Positions 17,490-25,155 of a stretch of DNA of 64,000 nt are shown one piece after another. A program made the translations under genes and the position numbers. Source of the stretch: an uncultured Clostridia bacterium (GTDB taxonomy: Bacteria > Bacillota > Clostridia > Oscillospirales > Ruminococcaceae); the NCBI GenBank assembly GCA_947631115.1, contig CANRKB010000001.1, forward strand, positions 62,001-126,000. The letters run 5' to 3'. The stretch's first letter is position 1; every line of letters starts with the position of its first letter. The notes beneath the pieces are model-generated. The model was not told the DNA's origin. It saw only the letters and a program-made list of their open reading frames with translations, and did no database searches.

Positions 17490-19870
17490 CCGCAAAGATA
17501 GCCGTTGAAAATACGCTGTTCGTTTTTGACAAGCTGTTTTCATATGCGATACCGCCCGAGCTGTCCGAAAAGGTTTCTGCGGGAATACGCGTCGTCGTGC
17601 CTTTCGGCAGAGGCAATACAAAGCGCGTGGGGCTTGTGTTTGAGGTCTGCAATGAAGATATTGAAAAGGCAAAGCCTATAAGCGCTGTAATTGACGACGA
17701 GCCTGTAATTTCAAGCGAGTTGTCGGAGCTTTGCAAGTGGCTCAGCGAAAACACCTTTTGCACTTATTTCGACGCTTTCAGAACAATGATCCCGCCGGGA
17801 TTATCATATTCTCTGAAAAGCAGATTTTCCGTATCCGATGAAACTTTGCTTGCTTCGGAAGATGATAAAAAACTCGCCGAGCAGCTAAAAAATGCGGACA
17901 ATATCGAGCTTCTCATTTCCGAGAGAAAGTCCGACATAGACCGCCTTTTAAAAAGCGGCGCCGTTGTCCGCGAGGAAATACCAAAGCGCAGGGTCGGCGA
18001 CGAAAACATAGTTATGGTGAGGCTTTCCGAGAGCTATGACGAATCGGAAAAGCTCACGCCGAAACAGAAAAAGGCGGTCGAGTTCGTCCGCGAAAACGAG
18101 AGCGCGTCCGTTCACGAAGTGTGTTATGCCTGCGCGTCAACACCCGCGGTCGTAAACAGGCTCGTTGAAAAGAACATTCTCGAAAAATACGAGTATTCCG
18201 TTTTCCGTACCGACATCAGCGAAACAAGAAGCGAAGACCCCGACGATATAATTTTCTCGCCTAAGCAGCAGGAAGTTTTTGACGGGATATTGTCGCTTAT
18301 GAACGACGAAAAACCGCGCTGCGCGCTTCTGAGGGGAGTTACGGGAAGCGGAAAGACCTCCGTTTACATACGCCTTATAAACGAGGCGGTAAAACAGGGA
18401 AAGACCGCGATAATGCTCGTCCCCGAAATATCTCTCACTCCGCAGACTGTCGGAAAATTCCGCAGGCTGTTCGGAAATTTAGTTGCAATTATGCATAGCT
18501 CGCTTTCCGTAGGCGAACGCGCCGACGAATACCGCAGGGTCAAAGAGGGAAAAGCGCGGATAGTTATCGGTACAAGGAGCGCGGTTTTCGCACCCGTAAA
18601 AGACTTGGGGATAATCGTTATTGACGAGGAGGGCGAGCAGAGTTATAAATCCGAAAACGCTCCGCGCTATCATGCCCGCGATATTGCAAAACAGCGTTGC
18701 TTCGCGCAGAACGCGCTTCTTTTGCTGGCGTCGGCGACGCCCTCTCTTGAAAGTTATTATAACGCAAAAAAAGGCAGATACAGCCTGTTTGAGATAGACG
18801 AGCGGTATAACAGCGCGGTGTTGCCGGGCGTAAGCATAATAGACATGAAAAACGAGCGTCAGGGCGGCAATATGTCGGACTTCAGCGAGCCGCTGATAAA
18901 TGCGCTTGAGGATAATTTAAACAAAGGCGAGCAGTCCATAATACTGCTCAACAGGCGCGGCTACCGCACGAGCGTCAGATGCGCGCGCTGCGGAAAGCCC
19001 GTTGAGTGTCCTAACTGCGCCATTCCGCTTACATATCATAAAGCTAACGAGTCGATGATCTGCCACTATTGCGGGTTTATGAAAAGACCCGACAGGATAT
19101 GCAAAAAATGCGGAGGGCAGTTTTTCGGCATGACGGGCGAGGGTACTCAGCTCGTCGAGGACGCGCTTTCGCAGGTATTCCCAACGGCAAGGATATTGAG
19201 AATGGACGCAGACACGACCTCGGGAAAAGCGGCGTTTGAAAAGAAATTCAGCGCTTTCGCCAGGCACGATTATGACATTATGGTGGGAACGCAGATGATA
19301 GCGAAGGGGCTTGATTTTCCCGATGTGACTTTAGTCGGCGTTCTTAAAACGGATAATCTGCTGTATAATGCCGATTATAAGGCATATGAGCGGACATTTT
19401 CGCTTATAACCCAGGTCGTCGGTCGCGCGGGACGCGCCGACAAAATGGGCAGGGCTATAATACAGACGTTTTCTCCCGAGCATTTTGTCATAAACCTGGC
19501 GGCAGCCCAGAATTATCCCGCGTTTTACGATGAGGAAATAAAGCTCCGAGAGGCAACGTTCTGCCCGCCTATGTGCGATATAGTGACGTTCGGCTTTTCC
19601 GCGACATCTCAGAGCGTTTGCGCAAATGCCGCGAGGAAATTTGCCGCTATGCTCAAAAATAAAGCGGAGGAGTTCGGAGATCGCGTACCTATAAGGATAT
19701 TGGGTCCCGCGCCGAACGTTATTGAAAAAGTGAACGGGAGATACCGGTTTACGCTTCTGGCAAAGTGTGTGAACAGTCCGCTTCTTCGCAGGACCGTCAG
19801 AGAAACTCTTATGGCGGCGTACGAGGACAAGGAGCTTGAAAACGTAAAGTTTTTTGCGGATATAAACTGA
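17486..19870 (+). CDS. priA: Primosomal helicase PriA
   Basis: PriA restarts stalled forks by loading DnaB. The 794-residue protein starts at TTG 17486, overlapping gmk, with GGGAGAA upstream. The N-terminal DNA-binding domain is followed by the helicase core with Walker A GVTGSGKT (about 285-292). A cysteine-rich zinc-binding domain with four CxxC pairs (about 498-545) interrupts the helicase. The Walker B box reads DEEG (Asp380) instead of the usual DEEH, an unusual substitution at a conserved position. The remaining helicase motifs look intact, so activity is likely retained. def follows 12 bp later. Confidence 0.95.
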   Translation: MTAKIAVENTLFVFDKLFSYAIPPELSEKVSAGIRVVVPFGRGNTKRVGLVFEVCNEDIEKAKPISAVIDDEPVISSELSELCKWLSENTFCTYFDAFRTMIPPGLSYSLKSRFSVSDETLLASEDDKKLAEQLKNADNIELLISERKSDIDRLLKSGAVVREEIPKRRVGDENIVMVRLSESYDESEKLTPKQKKAVEFVRENESASVHEVCYACASTPAVVNRLVEKNILEKYEYSVFRTDISETRSEDPDDIIFSPKQQEVFDGILSLMNDEKPRCALLRGVTGSGKTSVYIRLINEAVKQGKTAIMLVPEISLTPQTVGKFRRLFGNLVAIMHSSLSVGERADEYRRVKEGKARIVIGTRSAVFAPVKDLGIIVIDEEGEQSYKSENAPRYHARDIAKQRCFAQNALLLLASATPSLESYYNAKKGRYSLFEIDERYNSAVLPGVSIIDMKNERQGGNMSDFSEPLINALEDNLNKGEQSIILLNRRGYRTSVRCARCGKPVECPNCAIPLTYHKANESMICHYCGFMKRPDRICKKCGGQFFGMTGEGTQLVEDALSQVFPTARILRMDADTTSGKAAFEKKFSAFARHDYDIMVGTQMIAKGLDFPDVTLVGVLKTDNLLYNADYKAYERTFSLITQVVGRAGRADKMGRAIIQTFSPEHFVINLAAAQNYPAFYDEEIKLREATFCPPMCDIVTFGFSATSQSVCANAARKFAAMLKNKAEEFGDRVPIRILGPAPNVIEKVNGRYRFTLLAKCVNSPLLRRTVRETLMAAYEDKELENVKFFADIN

Positions 19871-19882
19871 AAGGACAGTAAG

Positions 19883-20347
19883 ATGGCTTTAAGAGAAATA
19901 ATAAAATTCGGCGAAGACGTGTTGAGGAAAAAATGCCGCGAGGTCACCGCTTTTGACGAAAAGCTGGCGCAGCTTCTCGACGATATGACGGAAACTTTGA
20001 AAGAGGCGGACGGCGTGGGTCTTGCCGCGCCGCAGGTCGGGATATTGCGCAGGGCGGTGGTTATAGACGTCCGCGATGAAAAGGGCGTTATAGAGCTAAT
20101 AAATCCCGTGATAATAAAGACCGAGGGCGTTCAGGTCGGAAGAGAGGGCTGTCTTTCGGCTCCCGGAGAATGGTGCGAGGTAGAGCGCCCGCAGACCGTC
20201 ACGGTAAAGGCATTCGACAGAACGGGAAAAGAGTTTGAGCTAAAAGGAAGCGACCTGCTTGCAAGGGCAATTTGCCACGAAGTCGACCATCTCGACGGGA
20301 TATTGTTTATTGACAGAGTAAAACAGGACATAGCAAAAAGGTCGTGA
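19883..20347 (+). CDS. def: Peptide deformylase (first copy)
   Basis: Deformylase removes formyl groups from nascent proteins using Fe or Zn. All three family motifs are intact in the 154 residues: GVGLAAPQVG, EGCLSAPG and HEVDH (metal site Cys plus two His). It is followed only 4 bp later by a second complete deformylase. The two share the motifs but differ much elsewhere, so the duplication is old or one copy was acquired. The setting before fmt is the usual one. Confidence 0.95.
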   Translation: MALREIIKFGEDVLRKKCREVTAFDEKLAQLLDDMTETLKEADGVGLAAPQVGILRRAVVIDVRDEKGVIELINPVIIKTEGVQVGREGCLSAPGEWCEVERPQTVTVKAFDRTGKEFELKGSDLLARAICHEVDHLDGILFIDRVKQDIAKRS

Positions 20348-20351
20348 AAAA

Positions 20352-20810
20352 ATGATAAGAGAGATCCTGACATTTGACGATCCGCTTCTTCGCGAACATT
20401 CGCAAAAGGTTGAGAAATTCGACGAGGAGTTGTGGGAGCTTCTTGACGATATGTATGAAACGATGAAAAACGCGGAGGGCATTGGTCTTGCCGCGCCGCA
20501 GGTGGGCGTTTTAAAGCGCGTCGTCGTTATAGACACGGGCGGAAAAGCGGGGAAACTTGAGCTTATAAACCCTATTATAACAGCCATGTGGGGAAAACAG
20601 GAAGAAGCCGAAGGCTGTCTTTCATACCCGCATAAGCGCGGCATAGTTTTAAGACCCATGCACGTCCGCGCAAAAGCGTATGACCGTTTCGGAAAGCTCC
20701 ATAGATACCATGTAAAAGAACTTTTGGCGCGGGCTTTCTGCCACGAAACAGACCACCTGAACGGCGTTCTTTACAAGGATAAAGTGACAGAGTGGGTAGA
20801 AGACGAGTAA
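20352..20810 (+). CDS. def: Peptide deformylase (second copy)
   Basis: The 152-residue protein also carries intact GIGLAAPQVG, EGCLSYP and HETDH motifs. Between CLSYP and the metal site it differs strongly from the first copy. Having two in tandem, both apparently active, suggests divergence in substrate or metal preference, or tolerance to deformylase inhibitors; neither can be decided from sequence. It is in the same operon, 28 bp before fmt. Confidence 0.95.
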   Translation: MIREILTFDDPLLREHSQKVEKFDEELWELLDDMYETMKNAEGIGLAAPQVGVLKRVVVIDTGGKAGKLELINPIITAMWGKQEEAEGCLSYPHKRGIVLRPMHVRAKAYDRFGKLHRYHVKELLARAFCHETDHLNGVLYKDKVTEWVEDE

Positions 20811-20838
20811 AAAGCATTTGAAATGAGGTTTGGTATAT

Positions 20839-21783
20839 ATGAAAGTCGTTTTTATGGGAACTCCCGAGATAGCGGCAAAGAGCCTCTGTTATCTGAAAGA
20901 AGTGGGATTTGAGATAGCGGCGGTTTTTACTCAGCCCGACAAAGTTAAAAACCGCGGGCAAAAGCTCGAAGCCTCTCCCGTCAAAAAGCTCGCGGAGGAA
21001 TACGGTATCCCCGTTTATCAGCCGACTTCGCTCAGAAAAGGCGAGGACGCGGAAAAGTCGCTTGAAATATTGCGCTCTATAGAGCCGGAAGTTATAGTGG
21101 TCGTGGCATACGGACAGATACTTCCCAAAAGTATTCTGGAGCTTCCGCTGTACGGGTGTATAAATCTTCATGCTTCTCTTTTGCCGAAATACCGCGGAGC
21201 CGCGCCTATACAGCGGTGTATACAAAACGGCGAAACAATGTCGGGAGTATGCACGATGAAAATGGACGAGGGACTTGATACCGGAGACGTTATCATGGTA
21301 TATAAACAGCCCATAGGTCCCGATATGACGGGAAGCGAACTTGAGGAGATATTCGCCGTTAGAGGCGCCGAGCTTATAGCGCAGACGCTCGTAAAGCTTT
21401 CGACCTGCTCCGCATTTTACAGCAGCCAGGAGTATTGCAAAACGCCAAGTTATGCCGAGAAGATAACCAAAGAAGAGCTTCTTACGGATTTCTCAAAGCC
21501 CGCAAAACAGGTTCACGATTTTATCCGCGCTATGGCTGACGTTCCGTGCGCTTATACTTTTTTAAACGGAAAACGCATGAAGCTCTATCGCTCGGCGCTT
21601 ACGAACGAGAAGTCGGAGCTTCCCGCGGGAACGGTCGCAGACGAAAAACGGCTTCTGATAGCCTGCGGCGACGGGCGCTGCATAGAGCTTAAAGAGATAC
21701 AGCTCGAAGGCTCAAAGAGAATGAAAACGGAGGATTTTCTTCGCGGAAAGAAAGTAGAAAAGGGAACAAGGCTCGGAAAATAA
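20839..21783 (+). CDS. fmt: Methionyl-tRNA formyltransferase
   Basis: Fmt formylates initiator Met-tRNA with 10-formyl-THF. The start is ATG 20839 with GAGG at 20825-20828; an in-frame TTG three codons earlier lies too close to that site. The 314-residue product has the hydrolase/transferase core with HASLLPKYRGAAPIQ (about 108-122), containing the catalytic Asn-His region, and a C-terminal OB-fold domain. Formylation and the two downstream-acting deformylases are thus encoded side by side. Confidence 0.96.
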   Translation: MKVVFMGTPEIAAKSLCYLKEVGFEIAAVFTQPDKVKNRGQKLEASPVKKLAEEYGIPVYQPTSLRKGEDAEKSLEILRSIEPEVIVVVAYGQILPKSILELPLYGCINLHASLLPKYRGAAPIQRCIQNGETMSGVCTMKMDEGLDTGDVIMVYKQPIGPDMTGSELEEIFAVRGAELIAQTLVKLSTCSAFYSSQEYCKTPSYAEKITKEELLTDFSKPAKQVHDFIRAMADVPCAYTFLNGKRMKLYRSALTNEKSELPAGTVADEKRLLIACGDGRCIELKEIQLEGSKRMKTEDFLRGKKVEKGTRLGK

Positions 21784-21813
21784 ACGAACCACCGATTTGT
21801 TTAGGAGAAGAAA

Positions 21814-23133
21814 ATGGCAAACGCACGATATACGGCGGTAAAGCTGCTGCTGAAAATGGACAGCGGAAAAGCGTATTCAAATATCCTGCTCGACAAGGAA
21901 CTTTCCGAACAGGGACTTTCCGAGCGCGACAAAGCATTTGCCGCGGCGCTGTTTTACGGCGTTACGGAGCGGAAAATGACGCTTGATTATATTATTGCGC
22001 AAAACAGCAGGATACACTTTGAAGAAATAGAAGCGGAAACTGCGACAATATTGCGCGTCGGGTTTTACCAGCTTTTGTATATGCCGTCCATACCCGAAAG
22101 CGCCGCTGTAAACGAAAGCGTAAAGCTTTGCAGACAGTTTAAGCTCTACAGCTCCGAGGGATATGTAAACGGCATGCTGCGCAGTTTTCTGAGAAAGAAC
22201 AAGGCGGTTTCATATGACGGGCTTTCGGATGAAGAAAGGCTTTCGATAGAGTATTCCTGCCCCGTATGGCTGGCGAGAAAGTGGAAAAACGAATACGGCG
22301 AGGAAAACGCCGTAAAGGCATTAGAAGCCTCTCTCGGCGCTCCGCCGCTCTATGCAAGGGTAAATACCTACAAGACGACGGACGAGGATCTTGTAGACGC
22401 GCTCAAAAAAGAGGGCGTTTCGGCTGAGATAAACCCAAAGCTCAGCGGCTGTATAAAGCTGAATAAAATAGGAGATATAGAAAAGCTTAAAGCTTTTAAA
22501 AACGGTCTGTTTCATATACAGGACGTTTCGAGCCAGCTTTGCTGCCTTACATTAAGACCGATAGTAAATGAAACGGTCATAGATATGTGCGCCGCCCCCG
22601 GAGGAAAATCCTTTACAATGGCGGAGCTTATGGGAAACAACGGTCATATTTACAGCCTAGACCTCTACGACGCGAGAACGGATCTTATAGCCGAGGGCGC
22701 AAAGCGCTTAGGCTTAAGGATAATAGAAGCAAGACAGAACAACGCCGTAAGGTTTGATGAAACGCTTACAAAGGCTGACAGGGTATTGTGCGACGTTCCG
22801 TGTTCGGGGCTTGGCGTTATCCGCCGCAAGCCCGAGATAAAGTACAAATCCGAGAGCGAGTTTGACGACCTGCCTACGCTTCAGAGGGCGATTTTAGAGG
22901 TGTCCTCGCAGTATGTGAAAGTTGGCGGAACGCTCGTTTATTCGACCTGCACGCTTTCGCGCCGCGAGAATGACTTTGTCGCTCAGGCTTTTGCGCAGGA
23001 TCACCCCGAGTTTTCTCCGATAGTACAGCCTATCCCGTATGAAAACGCAGTAAACAGCCCCATGAGAACGTTCTTCCCCGAAAAAGACGGCGGCGACGGC
23101 TTTTTTACCGCGGCTTTCAGGCGCATAAAATGA
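21814..23133 (+). CDS. rsmB: 16S rRNA (cytosine-967 C5) methyltransferase
   Basis: RsmB (Sun) methylates C967 of 16S rRNA. The 439-residue protein has an N-terminal NusB-like RNA-binding domain (about 1-130) and a SAM-dependent Rossmann domain with DMCAAPGGKSF (about 258-268), DVPCSGLG and STCTLS, whose cysteines are the catalytic pair of RNA m5C enzymes. It lies between fmt and rlmN, as in Bacillus, with 7 bp to rlmN. Confidence 0.95.
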   Translation: MANARYTAVKLLLKMDSGKAYSNILLDKELSEQGLSERDKAFAAALFYGVTERKMTLDYIIAQNSRIHFEEIEAETATILRVGFYQLLYMPSIPESAAVNESVKLCRQFKLYSSEGYVNGMLRSFLRKNKAVSYDGLSDEERLSIEYSCPVWLARKWKNEYGEENAVKALEASLGAPPLYARVNTYKTTDEDLVDALKKEGVSAEINPKLSGCIKLNKIGDIEKLKAFKNGLFHIQDVSSQLCCLTLRPIVNETVIDMCAAPGGKSFTMAELMGNNGHIYSLDLYDARTDLIAEGAKRLGLRIIEARQNNAVRFDETLTKADRVLCDVPCSGLGVIRRKPEIKYKSESEFDDLPTLQRAILEVSSQYVKVGGTLVYSTCTLSRRENDFVAQAFAQDHPEFSPIVQPIPYENAVNSPMRTFFPEKDGGDGFFTAAFRRIK

Positions 23134-23140
23134 GGAGCTT

Positions 23141-24172
23141 ATGGAAAAAACAGACATTCTCTCGCTTTCATCGGAAGAACTTGCAGAACAGATCTGCGCG
23201 ATGGGCGAGAAAAAATTCAGAGCAAAACAGGTTTTTGATTGGCTGCATGTAAAAAAGGTCAGCGATTTTTCTCAAATGAGTAATATTTCTGCCCAATTCC
23301 GCGAGCAGCTTTCCGAAAAATTTTGTATATATCGCCCAAAAATTAAAAAAAGACTTGTAAGCCGTATAGATAATACTGTAAAATATCTGTATGGATTAAG
23401 CGACGGGTCGTCGGTAGAGAGCGTGCTTATGGAGTATAACCATGGAAACAGCCTTTGCGTTTCAACGCAGGTCGGCTGTAAAATGGGTTGCAGGTTCTGC
23501 GCGTCTACCATAGCGGGGTGGATAAGGAATTTAAAGCCCTCGGAAATACTCGGGCAGATCTACGAAAGCGAGCGCGACAGCGGAAAACCCGTTGACAGCA
23601 TAGTGCTTATGGGGATAGGCGAGCCTCTGGACAATTTTGAAAACGTTGTAAAGTTTTTAAAGATACTTTCCGAGAGCGGCTACAGCCTCAGAAGAGTTTC
23701 GCTTTCGACCTGCGGAGTGGTGGATAAGATATACGAGCTTTCCGAGATGAAGCTCGGCGTTACGCTTTCGGTGTCGCTCCATGCGGCGACAGACGCAAAA
23801 CGCAGCGAGATAATGCCGATAAACAAGCGCTACGACCTTAAAACATTGATGAAAGCCTGCGACGATTATTTCAATGCCACGGGGCGGAGAATTTCATTCG
23901 AGTATTCTCTTATAGAGGGCGTGAACGACGACGACAGCTCGGCGGACGAGCTTATAAGACTTCTCGGCGGGAAAAACTGCCATGTAAACCTTATACCGAT
24001 AAACGAAGTTAAAGAGCGCGAATATAAAAAGAGCCGTTCTGTCGAAAGGTTTCAGAAGCGGCTTTGCGCGGCGGGACTGAACGCAACTGTCCGCAGAACT
24101 CTCGGGGCGGATATAAACGCGGCTTGCGGTCAGCTGAGGCGCGACGACCTGGAAGAAAAACATAACAATTAA
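23141..24172 (+). CDS. rlmN: Dual-specificity 23S rRNA/tRNA adenine-C2 methyltransferase
   Basis: RlmN is a radical-SAM enzyme making m2A2503 in 23S rRNA and m2A37 in tRNA. The 343-residue protein has the cluster motif CKMGCRFC (about 110-117), the GGEP-equivalent MGIGEPLDN and the C-terminal ACGQL cysteine needed for the protein-bound intermediate. It shows no sign of being a Cfr homologue. prpC begins 68 bp later. Confidence 0.95.
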   Translation: MEKTDILSLSSEELAEQICAMGEKKFRAKQVFDWLHVKKVSDFSQMSNISAQFREQLSEKFCIYRPKIKKRLVSRIDNTVKYLYGLSDGSSVESVLMEYNHGNSLCVSTQVGCKMGCRFCASTIAGWIRNLKPSEILGQIYESERDSGKPVDSIVLMGIGEPLDNFENVVKFLKILSESGYSLRRVSLSTCGVVDKIYELSEMKLGVTLSVSLHAATDAKRSEIMPINKRYDLKTLMKACDDYFNATGRRISFEYSLIEGVNDDDSSADELIRLLGGKNCHVNLIPINEVKEREYKKSRSVERFQKRLCAAGLNATVRRTLGADINAACGQLRRDDLEEKHNN

Positions 24173-24240
24173 AACAATTACATTACAGCAATTCGACAAT
24201 TAACATTATTGCATAACTTTCTTCAGAAAAGGGGTGTATT

Positions 24241-24978
24241 ATGGAAATATATTCTAAAACGGATATTGGACTTGAAAGAACAGAAAATCAAGACAGCGTC
24301 TGGGGAGAAATGCTTTCTCCCAATGTCTGCGCCGCCGTTTTGTGCGACGGAATGGGCGGCGAGAGCCGCGGCGGACTTGCGAGCAAGCTTGCCGTGGATG
24401 TGGTGTCGCAAAGAATAAAAGAATATTTTAACGAAGACCTCGGAAGCAACGCCATACGAAACCTGCTTATAACCGCCGTTGTCGCGGCAAACTCCATAGT
24501 GCGCGGGTATCCCAAAGAAAAAGAAGACGAGATAATGGGAACGACCTGCGTCGCGGCTATCGTTTATAAAAAGACCGCGCACATAATAAACGTAGGCGAC
24601 AGCAGAGCATACCAGCTCTTTTGCGAGGGCGACGACGAGTGCATAAGACAGATCACAAAAGACCATTCTCATGTTCGCGAGCTTGTGGATAAGGGAATTA
24701 TAACCGAAGAAGAAGCAAGGACCCACCCCAAAAGAAGCAAAATAACGCGAGCCGTTGGCGCGGAAGAAGAGATAATCCCCGATTATTTCGAGCTTGATCT
24801 GAACGACGGGGATATGCTGCTTTTGTGCAGCGACGGACTTTCGGCATACGGCGACGAGCTGGATATACTCGATATATGCTTTGACAATAAGCCGCGCGAT
24901 TGCTGTAAAAAGCTTGTGGATTATGCGAATAATAAAGGCGGACACGATAATATTTCCGTGGCGCTTATCGCAGTCTGA
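24241..24978 (+). CDS. prpC: PP2C-type Ser/Thr phosphatase PrpC/Stp
   Basis: This phosphatase reverses phosphorylation by the neighbouring PASTA kinase. The 245-residue protein shows the PPM motifs: RTENQDS (Asp metal ligand, about 14-20), LCDGMGGE (about 38-45), INVGDSRAY, LCSDGLSAY and GGHDNISV near the C-terminus. Length is normal. The gap of 177 bp to prkC is larger than usual for this pair, and it holds a separate promoter with an operator-like array. Confidence 0.95.
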   Translation: MEIYSKTDIGLERTENQDSVWGEMLSPNVCAAVLCDGMGGESRGGLASKLAVDVVSQRIKEYFNEDLGSNAIRNLLITAVVAANSIVRGYPKEKEDEIMGTTCVAAIVYKKTAHIINVGDSRAYQLFCEGDDECIRQITKDHSHVRELVDKGIITEEEARTHPKRSKITRAVGAEEEIIPDYFELDLNDGDMLLLCSDGLSAYGDELDILDICFDNKPRDCCKKLVDYANNKGGHDNISVALIAV

Positions 24979-24989
24979 AGTTTGATTTT

Positions 24990-25043
24990 TTACAGGCTGA
25001 TTTATTACAGATTTGTTACAGTTTTATTACAGTTTGGTTACAG
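24990..25043 (-). promoter_or_regulatory. Array of five TTACAG boxes (WalR/OmpR-family operator candidate)
   Basis: TTACAG occurs at 24990, 25005, 25016, 25027 and 25038 on the plus strand. The last four are spaced exactly 11 bp apart. Read on the minus strand the array is TGTAAC-N5-TGTAAT-N5-TGTAAC-N5-TGTAAT. This matches the WalR (YycF) consensus TGTWAH-N5-TGTWAH. It ends 12 bp before the -35 box of the prkC promoter, a position suited to an activator. PhoP-type boxes (TTHAYA) match less well. Confidence 0.65.
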
Positions 25044-25055
25044 CTGAAAAAAAGG

Positions 25056-25084
25056 TTGACTTTTGGAGAAAAGTGTGGTATAAT
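25056..25084 (+). promoter_or_regulatory. Promoter of prkC
   Basis: TTGACT (25056-25061), 17 bp, TATAAT (25079-25084), about 70 nt before the prkC ATG. It sits directly downstream of the TTACAG array. Confidence 0.8.
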
Positions 25085-25155
25085 ACGATATGTATTGGTA
25101 TTGTTACTTATAAGCAGTTTTCGTTTAAGTGTGATCAAAAGGGGAAAAGATTATA

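Noticed and set aside
24990-25043. Regular TTACAG repeats as a possible CRISPR remnant.
   Set aside because: Units are 6 bp with 5-bp gaps, far too short for CRISPR repeats and spacers; spacing of one helical turn fits an operator.
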